Notes under the pieces: generated by a model
What the model was told of the DNA's origin: nothing
The model's database searches: none
The model's input: the letters and a program-made list of their open reading frames with translations, nothing else
Shown: piece after piece, positions 47,634 through 56,665 of the stretch
Layout of the letters: the number at the start of each line of letters is the position of its first letter
How positions within the stretch are numbered: the stretch's first letter is position 1
Made by a program: the position numbers and the translations under genes
Assembly: GCF_003345295.1 (NCBI RefSeq)
Contig: NZ_CP031055.1
Coordinates: 806,001-870,000, forward strand
Direction: 5' to 3'
Length of the DNA stretch: 64,000 nucleotides
DNA from: Vibrio splendidus
GTDB lineage: Bacteria > Pseudomonadota > Gammaproteobacteria > Enterobacterales > Vibrionaceae

Positions 47634-47906
47634 ATGAAAATTATAAAAATAGTCGCCGTTATCGCACTTTTCCTAATTGCACTGGCTTTAGGCTCTCAAA
47701 ACCAAACAAGTGTGAATTTCAACTATCTGCTAGCGCAAGGTGATTTTCACCTATCAAGCTTGTTAGGTGTTGTCTTTGTTTCAGGTTTTGGTCTTGCTTG
47801 GTTAGTCTTCGGCAATATGCACATGCGATCTCAACTGAGAATTCATCGTTTGAAGAAACAACTCAATAAGCAATCAAAGCAGGTAGCTGCTGATACCAAA
47901 GCTTAA
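47634..47906 (+). CDS. lapA: LapA (DUF1049) inner-membrane protein
   Basis: 90 residues with two transmembrane helices (about 4-22 and 41-62) and a basic cytoplasmic tail predicted as coiled coil. LapA works with LapB in lipopolysaccharide assembly and in FtsH-dependent turnover of LpxC. lapB begins nine bases downstream. Confidence 0.93.
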   Translation: MKIIKIVAVIALFLIALALGSQNQTSVNFNYLLAQGDFHLSSLLGVVFVSGFGLAWLVFGNMHMRSQLRIHRLKKQLNKQSKQVAADTKA

Positions 47907-47915
47907 AGGTCTTAT

Positions 47916-49094
47916 TTGATGTTAGAGTTACTGTTCTTGCTCTTACCTATTGCCGCCGCTTACGGTTGGTATATGGGTAATCGTAATGCTCAGCAAGAAA
48001 AACAGAAACAATCACACCAGATTTCCCGTCAATACGTGACGGGTTTGAACCTATTACTGTCAGATCAGTCTGACAAAGCGGTTGATCACTTCATTGAACT
48101 CCTTCAAGTCGACAATGAAACCATCGATACTCACTTAGCTTTGGGCAACTTGTTCCGCTCTAGAGGTGAAGTCGACCGTGCTATTCGTATCCACCAAAAC
48201 CTTATCTCCCGTTCGGGGCTTACTCTCGATCAGAAAAACCTCGCACTACAACAATTAGCTAAAGATTATATGGTCTCTGGCTTTCTTGATCGCGCCGAAA
48301 AAATCTTTGAACAGCTTGTAGAAGAACCCGATCACAAAGAGGGTGCTCTACAGCAGTTGGTTGCTATTTATCAGCAAACTCGAGAGTGGAACAAGGCTAT
48401 TCATTACGGAAATATCCTAGTTAAGCTCGGTAAGAAGAAAATGAAGATGCGCGCGACCGTTGCACATTTCTGGTGTGAACTTGCGATGCAAGAGCAAGCC
48501 GATGGTAATCGCTCTAAAGCGCTTCAGAATTTCAAAAAGGCACTTTCTGAAGACCCTAAATGTGTTCGTGCTAGCATTGCTCTAGGCAAGTTCCACTTAG
48601 CGAACGAAGACTACCAAAAGACAATCGATTGTTTGGAGTCGGTACTCGAGCAAGATATCGACTTTATTAGTGAGGTGTTGCCAACCCTTGCTGAGTGTTA
48701 CCACAAGCTTGGGCAAGAGGCTCAATTGGTCGAGTTCCTTAAAGCTTGTATTCAGAATAAAGCTGGTGTATCCGCTGAACTGATGCTCGCTCAATTGGTT
48801 GCTCACCATGAAGATGTTGGTTCTGCTCAAGAGCTACTAACAAAGCAGCTAGTCAAAAATCCAACCATGAAGGGTTTTTATCGATTAATCGATTATCACC
48901 TAGCGGAAGCAGAAGAAGGTCGTGCGAAAGACAGCTTAACCACACTTCAATCTATGGTTGGTGAGCAACTTAAGGTTAAGCCTCATTATCGTTGTCGTCA
49001 GTGTGGTTTCTCAACACACTCAATGTATTGGCACTGCCCTTCATGTAAGGGGTGGGGAACGATCAAGCCTATTCGTGGGCTTGATGGTGAATAG
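47916..49094 (+). CDS. lapB: lipopolysaccharide assembly protein LapB (YciM)
   Basis: 392 residues: an N-terminal anchor (about 2-18), nine or so TPR repeats, and a C-terminal rubredoxin-like zinc finger with two Cys pairs (CRQC and CPSC). It couples LpxC degradation by FtsH to lipopolysaccharide supply. The lapA-lapB-pyrF order is conserved with E. coli. It sits about 6 kb downstream of the lipid A transport genes. Confidence 0.96.
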   Translation: MMLELLFLLLPIAAAYGWYMGNRNAQQEKQKQSHQISRQYVTGLNLLLSDQSDKAVDHFIELLQVDNETIDTHLALGNLFRSRGEVDRAIRIHQNLISRSGLTLDQKNLALQQLAKDYMVSGFLDRAEKIFEQLVEEPDHKEGALQQLVAIYQQTREWNKAIHYGNILVKLGKKKMKMRATVAHFWCELAMQEQADGNRSKALQNFKKALSEDPKCVRASIALGKFHLANEDYQKTIDCLESVLEQDIDFISEVLPTLAECYHKLGQEAQLVEFLKACIQNKAGVSAELMLAQLVAHHEDVGSAQELLTKQLVKNPTMKGFYRLIDYHLAEAEEGRAKDSLTTLQSMVGEQLKVKPHYRCRQCGFSTHSMYWHCPSCKGWGTIKPIRGLDGE

Positions 49095-49216
49095 ATTTGT
49101 GGTCATTTTAAGACCAAATTATTAATTGCAGCTTTCGGGCTGCATTTTTATGACTGTTATTTATGGCCTGATTGGTATAAATATTTTGTAGAAAGTTAAC
49201 TGCGTTAGGAGATGAA

Positions 49217-49912
49217 ATGAACGACCAAAAAATCATTGTAGCATTGGATTATGATAACCAAGCGGATGCGTTAGCCTTTGTTGATCGTATTGACCCAGCA
49301 TCTTGCCGTCTAAAAGTGGGCAAAGAGATGTTTACCTTGTTTGGTCCTGAATTTGTTCGTGAATTGCATAAACGTGGTTTCTCAGTATTTTTGGATCTTA
49401 AATTCCACGACATCCCGAACACATGTTCAAAAGCTGTGCGAGCTGCCGCGGAATTAGGCGTTTGGATGGTGAACGTACATGCAAGTGGCGGTGAGCGCAT
49501 GATGACGGCGTCTCGCGAAATTTTGGAACCGTATGGTAAAGATCGTCCGTTGCTAATTGGCGTGACAGTACTGACTAGTATGGAGCAATCTGACTTGGCG
49601 GGTATTGGTTTGGATCTTGAGCCACAGCAGCAGGTGATGCGCTTGGCATCTCTGACTAAAAACTCAGGCTTAGACGGCGTTGTATGTTCGGCACAAGAGG
49701 CGTCTTTACTTAAAGGTGCACTTGGCCAAGAATTCAAGCTAGTAACTCCTGGTATTCGTCCTGTAGGTGCTGATGTTGGTGACCAGAAGAGAATCATGAC
49801 GCCTTCTAAAGCGATTGAGTCAGGTTCTGACTACCTTGTTATCGGTCGCCCTATCACTCAAGCGATAGACCCTGCCGCTGTACTTGCAGAGATCAACGGC
49901 ACGCTAGCTTAG
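49217..49912 (+). CDS. pyrF: orotidine-5'-phosphate decarboxylase
   Basis: 231 residues. The catalytic segment FLDLKFHDIPNTC supplies the Asp-x-Lys-x-x-Asp set (DLKFHD); the phosphate-binding GSDYLVIGRPIT lies near the end. It makes UMP, the last step of de novo pyrimidine synthesis. GGAG precedes the ATG. A long symmetrical hairpin ends it. Confidence 0.98.
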   Translation: MNDQKIIVALDYDNQADALAFVDRIDPASCRLKVGKEMFTLFGPEFVRELHKRGFSVFLDLKFHDIPNTCSKAVRAAAELGVWMVNVHASGGERMMTASREILEPYGKDRPLLIGVTVLTSMEQSDLAGIGLDLEPQQQVMRLASLTKNSGLDGVVCSAQEASLLKGALGQEFKLVTPGIRPVGADVGDQKRIMTPSKAIESGSDYLVIGRPITQAIDPAAVLAEINGTLA

Positions 49913-49934
49913 GTTTGCATCAGAAAGCTATTCA

Positions 49935-49969
49935 AATAAGAAGGCCAGCAAATTGCTGGCCTTCTTATT
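49935..49969. terminator. bidirectional terminator between pyrF and miaE
   Basis: AATAAGAAGGCCAGCA (49935-49950) pairs with TGCTGGCCTTCTTATT (49954-49969), a 16 bp arm able to work for both convergent genes. Confidence 0.92.
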
Positions 49970-50017
49970 TGTGTACGAGATACCGAATTGGTCTGGACTT
50001 GAGTTATCTTGCGTAGT

Positions 50018-50773
50018 CTAAACCGGAGCGCCACTATGGAACTTAAAATCGCTGTCTTCTGAAGTAATAAGTTCCGCTTCTACTTGCGCGAAATGAGCAA
50101 TACGCTCTGAGATATCTTTCCCTGCGATCTGCTCTGCTAACTCAAGATAATCTTGGTAATGACGAGCCTCTGAGCGAAGCAGAGACACGTAAAACTTCTC
50201 CATATCTTCTTCCAAGAATGGAGCCAATTTTGCGAAACGCTCACAAGAGCGAGCTTCGATAAAAGCACCGATGATGAGCTTATCAACTAGAGCATCGGGT
50301 TCGTAAGTTTTGACTTGCTTGATTAAACCCTTAGCGTAGCGACCCGCTTCAATCGGTTGGTAAGTGACGCCTTTCTTTACCATCAATTCCATGACTTGGT
50401 AGAAATGATGCAGCTCTTCTTTGATCAGCAATACCATTTTATCGATCAGGTCAGCGCCGTAATTACAGCCTTCTTTCGCTGTAATTTGCTTTGATACGTT
50501 GCTTTTACCACGCAGAGACTCTAAGTCTCCGATACGACGGTAAGCAAATTGCTCGTAGGGCAAAATCCATTCATTCAGTTGTTTTGCGCTTTCTTTATCA
50601 ACTGCGTACTTGCGGATAAGGAACAAAGCACTCTGTGCCGCCTTAAGCTCACAAAGCATGTGATCGCGTAGAATGATGTGAAGGTTTTCAGGCTTTTTGG
50701 CTTCATCGATCCATGAATCTGGCGTTTCAGCTTTAAGAAAAGAGTGGATTGGAGCTAATAATTCTTGATACAT
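50018..50773 (-). CDS. miaE: tRNA-(ms2io6A37) hydroxylase MiaE
   Basis: 251 residues from ATG 50773 (MYQELLAPIHSFL), which matches the family start; a GTG at 50812 is also open. A ferritin-like four-helix di-iron site is visible: HMLCELKAAQ, KEELHHF, IEARSCERF and RSEARHYQDY supply the Glu and ExxH ligands. It hydroxylates the isopentenyl group on A37 of tRNAs reading UNN codons, using oxygen. E. coli lacks it; Salmonella and vibrios have it. Confidence 0.94.
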   Translation of the reverse strand: MYQELLAPIHSFLKAETPDSWIDEAKKPENLHIILRDHMLCELKAAQSALFLIRKYAVDKESAKQLNEWILPYEQFAYRRIGDLESLRGKSNVSKQITAKEGCNYGADLIDKMVLLIKEELHHFYQVMELMVKKGVTYQPIEAGRYAKGLIKQVKTYEPDALVDKLIIGAFIEARSCERFAKLAPFLEEDMEKFYVSLLRSEARHYQDYLELAEQIAGKDISERIAHFAQVEAELITSEDSDFKFHSGAPV

Positions 50774-50861
50774 GGTCAGGGCAAGTTTGTTGATAATGCG
50801 AGATTTTATCACAGCTCAAGAGATCTCCCTATACAGAGAAAGGAAATTCAACAGCTACAAA

Positions 50862-50896
50862 AAAGGCCGCTAATTTAATGTAAATAAGCGGCCTTT
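50862..50896 (-). terminator. terminator of the coiled-coil membrane protein gene
   Basis: Read on the minus strand, AAAGGCCGCT (rc of 50887-50896) and AGCGGCCTTT (rc of 50862-50871) enclose about 15 bases, followed by a T run. Confidence 0.9.
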
Positions 50897-50914
50897 AAGT
50901 ATTGCGTTAGACAG

Positions 50915-51679
50915 TTACCATTTCTTCTTCTGACCGAAGAGGGCGTCCATGTCTTCGTCACGCTCTTTAGATTCGATCTGTTGTAAATCTTGTGCGTTTT
51001 TATCTTGGCGCTTCTGATCAAGATCGTTAAGCATCTGCTGAAGCTTTTCTTTCGCTTGAGTAGAGTATGAATCGTTCTTAGTTGCTAATGCGTCGATACC
51101 TTTACGCAGTAACTGAATTGCTGTGCCTGGTTGTCCTCGAGAAATCGAGTCGTTTGCACGCTTGATAACATTTTCGATGTTGATACGAATTTGAATCGTC
51201 TCTAAACGAGCGTTTTCAACCACATAAGCTTGAGTCTCGAAGCGGCCTTTATTGTGCTCGTTACGGACCGTATCACGTAGGCGCTTAACTAGCTTCAGCA
51301 TCATGATCGCTTGTTTGTCACTGCTTGGAACGCGGAAGGTAGTACTTTCACCACCTTGGTAGTTCTCTTTAAGCTGAGTGATTTGTTGTTTTACGCTTTC
51401 AATGCGTTGGGCAAGCTGCTTGTTTTTGGGATCGAGCTGATACATGTTTTCTAACGCATCAAGAATTCGATTGTTTAAGCATATAAGAAGATCTTGGCTA
51501 AACGGCATGTGATGAGCATTACCAATCAACTCTTCTGTTCCGTCAATAATGGTTAGATAACGAGAAGCTTCCTGTTTCTTCGCTGTTTCTACCTTAACTT
51601 TGTATTGAAGCATGATGTTGTAGCCTAAAACCAACACCAAAAGAACGGCGACTAAGGCGATTATTAAACCAATATTCAT
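50915..51679 (-). CDS. membrane-anchored coiled-coil protein, unknown function
   Basis: 254 residues. One N-terminal transmembrane helix (about 4-25), then an almost wholly helical, charged domain with several coiled-coil stretches (LDPKNKQLAQRIESVKQQIT; TQAKEKLQQMLNDLDQKRQD) and a basic end KKKW. I do not recognise a family. The topology is that of a small cytoplasmic scaffold tethered to the inner membrane. It is a single gene with its own terminator. Confidence 0.75.
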   Translation of the reverse strand: MNIGLIIALVAVLLVLVLGYNIMLQYKVKVETAKKQEASRYLTIIDGTEELIGNAHHMPFSQDLLICLNNRILDALENMYQLDPKNKQLAQRIESVKQQITQLKENYQGGESTTFRVPSSDKQAIMMLKLVKRLRDTVRNEHNKGRFETQAYVVENARLETIQIRINIENVIKRANDSISRGQPGTAIQLLRKGIDALATKNDSYSTQAKEKLQQMLNDLDQKRQDKNAQDLQQIESKERDEDMDALFGQKKKW

Positions 51680-52001
51680 ATATTTGTGTCTGCTTGTTGT
51701 TTTCTATAGCTAACTTGAGAGGATACACGATTCCATTGTGTATCGGCACTCGTAAATTGCAATTTTTGATTATCTCTTGTTGAGCACAATCGGCAATCAA
51801 AACTTACCAACTAATGTATGAGAATGAGGTGTGGGTTGCAAAGCGTTAGTGATGTTTTTGTTTGTTAAGCTAGAAAAACTCATTATTTCTGTCATTTTGG
51901 TTCTCGAAGCGTTATAACTATTAATTATATTACACGAGACTATAAAGCTCTATTTGCAAATAAGTTAGCGCAGAAATGAGTAAAGGATTACGAGGTTAGA
52001 T

Positions 52002-52976
52002 ATGAAGTTACAGCAACTGAAGTACATTGTTGAGGTTCTAAACCATAACCTAAATGTTTCAGCGACAGCAGAGAGTTTGTATACATCTCAGCCCGGCATT
52101 AGTAAGCAAGTTAGGTTACTTGAAGACGAGCTAGGCATTCAGATTTTTGAACGTAGCGGTAAGCATTTAACTCAGGTTACACAAGCCGGTGAGGATATTA
52201 TTCGTATCTCTCAAGAGATTTTGGCACGTGTAGATAGTATTAAAGCAGTAGCGGGTGAGCACACTCATCCTGAGATGGGCACATTGAATATTTCAACCAC
52301 TCATACTCAAGCTCGTTATGCGCTCCCTGATGTGATTAAAGGTTTCACGGCACGTTATCCAAAAGTGTCGCTTCACATGCACCAAGGTACACCAAGCCAG
52401 ATGTCAGAAGCGGTCGCTAAAGGGACTGCGAACTTTGCGATTGCAACGGAAGCGCTGCACCTATATCAAGATGCAATTATGCTGCCTTGTTATCATTGGA
52501 ACCGTTCGATAGTGGTAACGAAAGATCACCCTCTTGCACAGAAACGAAATATCTCGATTGAAGATCTTGCTGCTTATTCCCTCGTGACTTATGTATTTGG
52601 TTTTACTGGCCGTTCCGAGCTTGATACTGCATTCAACAAAGTAGGATTAACACCTCGAGTTGTATTTACCGCAACGGATGCAGACGTAATCAAAACTTAT
52701 GTTCGTATGGGGATCGGAGTTGGTGTAATCGCAAGTATGGCGATTGACCACGAGCAGGATACAGATTTGGTTGCTATTGATGCGAGTCACCTATTTGGTG
52801 CTAGCACCACAAGCATTGGCTTTAGAAAAGGCACTTTCCTACGTTCTTACATGTTTGATTTTATGGAGCGTTTTGCTCCGCACTTAACTCGTCCTGTGGT
52901 TGAACAAGCTATTTCTTTGAAATCGAATGAAGAAATCGAAGAGATGTTTAAAGACATCGACCTGCCTGTTCGCTAA
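52002..52976 (+). CDS. cysB: LysR-family regulator CysB
   Basis: 324 residues, matching CysB of other gamma-proteobacteria in length and start (MKLQQLKYIVEVLNHNLNVS). The helix-turn-helix is at about 18-40 (ATAESLYTSQPGISKQVRLL). The effector domain includes ISTTHTQARYALPDVIKGF and GTPSQMSEAV, the sulfate/N-acetylserine pocket region. It activates cysteine biosynthesis genes under sulfur limitation and usually represses itself. Confidence 0.96.
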   Translation: MKLQQLKYIVEVLNHNLNVSATAESLYTSQPGISKQVRLLEDELGIQIFERSGKHLTQVTQAGEDIIRISQEILARVDSIKAVAGEHTHPEMGTLNISTTHTQARYALPDVIKGFTARYPKVSLHMHQGTPSQMSEAVAKGTANFAIATEALHLYQDAIMLPCYHWNRSIVVTKDHPLAQKRNISIEDLAAYSLVTYVFGFTGRSELDTAFNKVGLTPRVVFTATDADVIKTYVRMGIGVGVIASMAIDHEQDTDLVAIDASHLFGASTTSIGFRKGTFLRSYMFDFMERFAPHLTRPVVEQAISLKSNEEIEEMFKDIDLPVR

Positions 52977-53005
52977 GGGGCACAGTCTTTAATTCGATTC
53001 CTATT

Positions 53006-53030
53006 CGGCCTGTTTACAGGCCGTTTTCAT
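53006..53030 (+). terminator. terminator of cysB
   Basis: CGGCCTG-TTTA-CAGGCCG then TTTTCATTT. Confidence 0.9.
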
Positions 53031-53049
53031 TTGAACTCGGTTTTGGTTT

Positions 53050-53223
53050 ATACCAATCGTAGTAAATAACTGGTCACCCTAGCTTGTTAAAACGCTCGAT
53101 AACGTTGTTAGAACTTTTGATTGCAGAATAAGTACTTATCGAAACGACTTGCCGAACAGAGCTGCCTTGTTCTCAAGCCTTTACCTGCGCTACTTCTGTT
53201 CACTGACTTTCCGTGATTGGTAT
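53050..53223. repeat. 174 bp noncoding repeat-type element with 9 bp inverted ends
   Basis: ATACCAATC (53050-53058) and GATTGGTAT (53215-53223) are perfectly inverted. The interior has no reading frame and includes ACTGGTCACCCTAGCTTG and TTCACTGACTTTCCGTG. I recall similar sequence in many Vibrio intergenic regions, but could not check it. A MITE or relict element is the likely class. Confidence 0.55.
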
Positions 53224-53318
53224 TACTTACTGATAGCCTGTCCCTATAGCCTCGATTTGTATCCTTCCTTTCCATTTCGGCCTCTTACCCCTACAATTCT
53301 CGCACCATAGGGGGAAGC

Positions 53319-54527
53319 ATGCATTCACGATTTACAATACTCGACTCATTCTTGTTAGAGCACCAAGTCTATTGGCGTTCGGAGCCTTTTCATCTATGCC
53401 AAACTCACCATCAACCATGGAAAGATGTGAATCGCCCACTTGTCGATTGGTTAGAAAGTTTGAGTATTGAGCGCATTCAAACGTTAAAAGAGCAGCCTCA
53501 GCTTTTGGTCGAGGAACTGACTCGCTTCCTCCCTCGATTAGATGCTGCTAACCAAAATATCCAGTTTGATAATACGGCTTTGGTTGGATTAGACCTCCCT
53601 CGTGGTGCTGCTGATGGTATTCCCGGCAGAAAGCTGCAACAAATCGTGGCGATGGGAGAGGCTGCACTTGAACACCATCACGGTAAAGAGTGGCTTGAAT
53701 GGTGCTCTGGCAAAGGCTTTCTCGGTCGAATCTTATCTCAGCAGTCAGATCAAAAGGTCACTAGCTTTGAGTGGCAACAGTCACTGTGTGAAAGCGGGCA
53801 AAAGATTGCAGATGCTCAATATCTAGATATGAGCTTTGTTCAAGGTGACGCGTTTTCAAAAGATGCAGATCGGGTGTTTAACTCAAATCAACACGCTGTT
53901 GCTCTTCATGCTTGTGGCGACCTTCATGTTGAACTAGTGAAGAAATCTGTTTCACATGGGCTTCCTGCAGTGACCATTTCTCCTTGCTGCTACCATCTTA
54001 TTCGTGGTGAAAACTACCAAGCCATGTCTTCCGTTGCGAAAAGCTCTGCATTAGCCCTAAGTAAAAGTGATTTAAGAATCCCGCTTCAAGAAACCGTCAC
54101 TGGTGGTGAAAGAGTAAAGAGACATCGCCAACTAGAGATGAGTTATCGTTTGGGCTTCAGCAAACTGCTCCAAGCTGAACGTCATATTGACGAATACATT
54201 CCGGTGCCAAGCATTAAAAAATCAGAGCTATCTAAGGGTTTTGAATCATTTTGCCACTGGGCATCTGAAGTTAAAAAAGTATCGCTGGGCTCAGACGTCG
54301 ATTTTGATTTCTACTTAGCCCAAGGCGAGGCGCTTTTCTGGGAAATGGAGAAGTTGAGCTTAGTACAACAAGTCTTTAGACGCCCATTGGAGATATGGTT
54401 GGCCTTAGATCGTGCCATCTATCTGCAAGAACAAGGCTATGAAGCTTCGATTGAAGAGTTCTGTGAACGCAGTATTACGCCAAGAAACCTATTGATTCAT
54501 GGGGTTAAAGTTGAGCGTTATCAGTAA
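53319..54527 (+). CDS. SAM-dependent methyltransferase (TRM13/GSTCD-like fold)
   Basis: 402 residues. The class I methyltransferase core is in the middle: EWLEWCSGKGFLGRIL (SAM loop, about residue 123), the acidic second strand SFEW, the ALHACGDLH strand (about 195-205) and the active-site-like ISPCCYHLI. The N- and C-terminal parts are helical and unassigned. The GKG/HACGDLH/SPCCY set recalls tRNA methyltransferase TRM13 and GSTCD proteins, but the substrate is unknown. AGGGGGAAGC is a strong ribosome site. Confidence 0.85.
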   Translation: MHSRFTILDSFLLEHQVYWRSEPFHLCQTHHQPWKDVNRPLVDWLESLSIERIQTLKEQPQLLVEELTRFLPRLDAANQNIQFDNTALVGLDLPRGAADGIPGRKLQQIVAMGEAALEHHHGKEWLEWCSGKGFLGRILSQQSDQKVTSFEWQQSLCESGQKIADAQYLDMSFVQGDAFSKDADRVFNSNQHAVALHACGDLHVELVKKSVSHGLPAVTISPCCYHLIRGENYQAMSSVAKSSALALSKSDLRIPLQETVTGGERVKRHRQLEMSYRLGFSKLLQAERHIDEYIPVPSIKKSELSKGFESFCHWASEVKKVSLGSDVDFDFYLAQGEALFWEMEKLSLVQQVFRRPLEIWLALDRAIYLQEQGYEASIEEFCERSITPRNLLIHGVKVERYQ

Positions 54528-54569
54528 ACAGAACTGTTGCGTGTTTTACGATCTAAACTCATAAAAGCA

Positions 54570-54626
54570 AAGTCATAAATGAAAAATGAAGCTATAAATA
54601 CAAGACAAAGCTATAAATGTAAAAAA
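54570..54626 (+). repeat. 19 bp tandem repeat, three degenerate copies
   Basis: AAGTCATAAATGAAAAATG (54570-54588), AAGCTATAAATACAAGACA (54589-54607) and AAGCTATAAATGTAAAAAA (54608-54626), exact 19 bp period. The last copy runs into the A tract of the terminator. Confidence 0.8.
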
Positions 54627-54658
54627 GCCAGCGCGACATAATGTCGTACTGGCTTTTT
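54622..54658. terminator. bidirectional terminator between the methyltransferase gene and ald
   Basis: AAAAAGCCAG and CTGGCTTTTT arms with an inner GCGACAT/ATGTCGT extension; flanked by A and T runs. Confidence 0.93.
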
Positions 54659-54727
54659 GTTTAATGCGTATGAGTTAACTGAACGCTTCAACGAGAAGGT
54701 TATTGCGTTCAGTTAGCCATTACATCA

Positions 54728-55852
54728 TTAGTTAAACATCGCGATTGCTTCAGCTGGATCTACGTATTCAAGGTCAAAGCTCTCTGCAACTTCTTTGCAA
54801 GTTACTTTACCGTGAATAACGTTAAGACCTTCTAGGAAGCCTTCATCAGATAGAAGTGCTTCGCGGTAGCCTTTGTTCGCTAGCTTAACAATGTAAGGAA
54901 GTGTTGCGTTGTTTAGCGCGTAAGTAGAAGTACGAGCAACGGCACCTGGCATGTTAGCAACACAGTAGTGAACTACGTCATCAACAATGTAAGTTGGATC
55001 TGCGTGAGTGGTTGCGTGTGAAGTTTCGAAACAACCACCTTGGTCGATTGCAACGTCAACAACAGCTGAACCTGGCTTCATCTTAGCGATGTGATCTTTT
55101 GTAACCAATTTAGGCGCTGCTGCACCTGGGATCAGTACTGCACCAATCACTAGGTCTGCTTCTAGAACATGCTTCTCGATAGCGTCTTCAGTAGAATAAA
55201 CCACTTTTGCGCGACCTTGGAATTCTTCATCAAGACGACGAAGCGTATCTACGTTGCGATCAAGAATGGTTACGTCTGCGCGAAGGCCAACAGCCATACG
55301 TGCTGCGTTAGCACCCACAACACCGCCGCCAACAACAACAACTTTCGCTGGTTCAACACCAGGAACGCCGCCAAGAAGAAGGCCACAACCACCGTTAGAT
55401 TTTTCTAGTGTTTGTGCACCTGCTTGAATAGACATGCGACCAGCGACTTCAGACATTGGTGCTAATAGTGGCAAGCGACCCATATTATCTGTTACAGTCT
55501 CATAGGCTACGCAGACAGCTTTGCTCTTGATTAGCTCTTCCGTTTGTGGAAAATCTGGTGCAAGGTGTAAATAGGTAAATAATATTTGCCCTTCACGAAG
55601 CATAGCTCGCTCGACAGCTTGAGGTTCTTTAACCTTTACAATCATCTCTGCTTTCGCGAAAACGTCAGCAGCAGTAGGAAGAATGGATGCGCCTACAGCG
55701 ATGTAATCATCGTCTGAAAAACCGATACCAGTACCGGCATTGGTTTCAACAAAAACTTGGTGGCTATGTGAGATTAGTTCTCTCACGCTAGCTGGGGTCA
55801 TACCAACGCGGTATTCGTGGTTCTTGATTTCCTTCGGTACGCCAATGATCAT
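54728..55852 (-). CDS. ald: alanine dehydrogenase
   Basis: 374 residues. IIGVPKEIKNHEYRVGMTPA opens the protein; the catalytic Lys/His region LFTYLHLAPD and the NAD-binding loop VVVGGGVVGANAARMAVGL (about 170-190) are intact. It converts L-alanine to pyruvate and ammonia with NAD+. The gene faces lrp across 156 bp, so regulation by Lrp is likely. Confidence 0.96.
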   Translation of the reverse strand: MIIGVPKEIKNHEYRVGMTPASVRELISHSHQVFVETNAGTGIGFSDDDYIAVGASILPTAADVFAKAEMIVKVKEPQAVERAMLREGQILFTYLHLAPDFPQTEELIKSKAVCVAYETVTDNMGRLPLLAPMSEVAGRMSIQAGAQTLEKSNGGCGLLLGGVPGVEPAKVVVVGGGVVGANAARMAVGLRADVTILDRNVDTLRRLDEEFQGRAKVVYSTEDAIEKHVLEADLVIGAVLIPGAAAPKLVTKDHIAKMKPGSAVVDVAIDQGGCFETSHATTHADPTYIVDDVVHYCVANMPGAVARTSTYALNNATLPYIVKLANKGYREALLSDEGFLEGLNVIHGKVTCKEVAESFDLEYVDPAEAIAMFN

Positions 55853-56008
55853 CCTGACTCCTCATTATATTATGGTTGTTTTATCTATGTGTAGGGTAAT
55901 TCTGTCGAATTAATATCTAGTATAGATAGGTTCAGATAGAATTTGATACCGAATATTAAAAAGTTGTAGTATATTTTTTTGCAAGGAAGTAATAAGGTGG
56001 AATAAAAA

Positions 56009-56503
56009 ATGGCAGACAATTATAAGAAGCCGTCCAAGGAACTAGATCGTATTGACCGCAACATTCTTAATGAGTTGCAAAAAGACGGTCGTATCTCAAA
56101 CGTTGAACTCTCAAAACGAGTAGGACTTTCTCCCACTCCATGTCTTGAGCGTGTTCGTCGTTTAGAACGTCAAGGTTACATTACTGGGTACACAGCGTTG
56201 CTGAACCCACAGTATCTTGATGCTTCACTTTTAGTGTTTGTTGAAATTACGTTGAACCGTGGTGCTCCAGATGTGTTCGAACAATTCAACACCGCTGTGC
56301 AGAAACTGGATGACATCCAAGAGTGTCATTTAGTGTCGGGTGATTTTGACTATCTTCTAAAAACACGTGTATCGGATATGGGTGCTTACCGTAAGCTACT
56401 GGGTGATACGTTACTTCGTCTACCGGGCGTAAACGACACTCGAACTTACGTAGTAATGGAAGAAGTGAAACAAACCAATCAACTTGTGATTAAAACTCGT
56501 TAG
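56009..56503 (+). CDS. lrp: leucine-responsive regulatory protein
   Basis: 164 residues, the Lrp length. The helix-turn-helix (about 15-60: DRNILNELQKDGRISNVELS, then KRVGLSPTPCLERVRRLE) is followed by the RAM ligand domain with ECHLVSGDFDYLLK. Global regulator of amino-acid metabolism. It is divergent from ald and closed by a terminator before ftsK. Confidence 0.97.
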   Translation: MADNYKKPSKELDRIDRNILNELQKDGRISNVELSKRVGLSPTPCLERVRRLERQGYITGYTALLNPQYLDASLLVFVEITLNRGAPDVFEQFNTAVQKLDDIQECHLVSGDFDYLLKTRVSDMGAYRKLLGDTLLRLPGVNDTRTYVVMEEVKQTNQLVIKTR

Positions 56504-56521
56504 TCACAATTGGTGAAATGA

Positions 56522-56553
56522 AAGAAAGCGGACATTTGTTCCGCTTTCTTGCT
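56522..56553 (+). terminator. Rho-independent terminator of lrp
   Basis: AAGAAAGCGGA (56522-56532) and TCCGCTTTCTT (56540-56550); the T run is short. Confidence 0.85.
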
Positions 56554-56665
56554 TTCTGGAATTGGGTTTTTCTGTTTGATATGGTTAAATCAACAGTAGT
56601 TTCATTGAAACGGGCGGCTTTGGTCGCTCGAGATGTTTTATTCCGTTTAATTATTAAGTTGGTTT

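Larger units (their letters stand above)
52977..53318. other. 342 bp gap with the cysB terminator and a dispersed-type repeat
   Basis: No coding sequence. The cysB hairpin lies at 53006-53030. A 174 bp element with ATACCAATC ends fills 53050-53223. The rest leads to the methyltransferase ribosome site. Confidence 0.75.

Noticed and set aside
49249..49797. 182-codon open frame antisense to pyrF
   Set aside because: It is a shadow of the pyrF codon pattern; no ribosome site and no recognisable protein.
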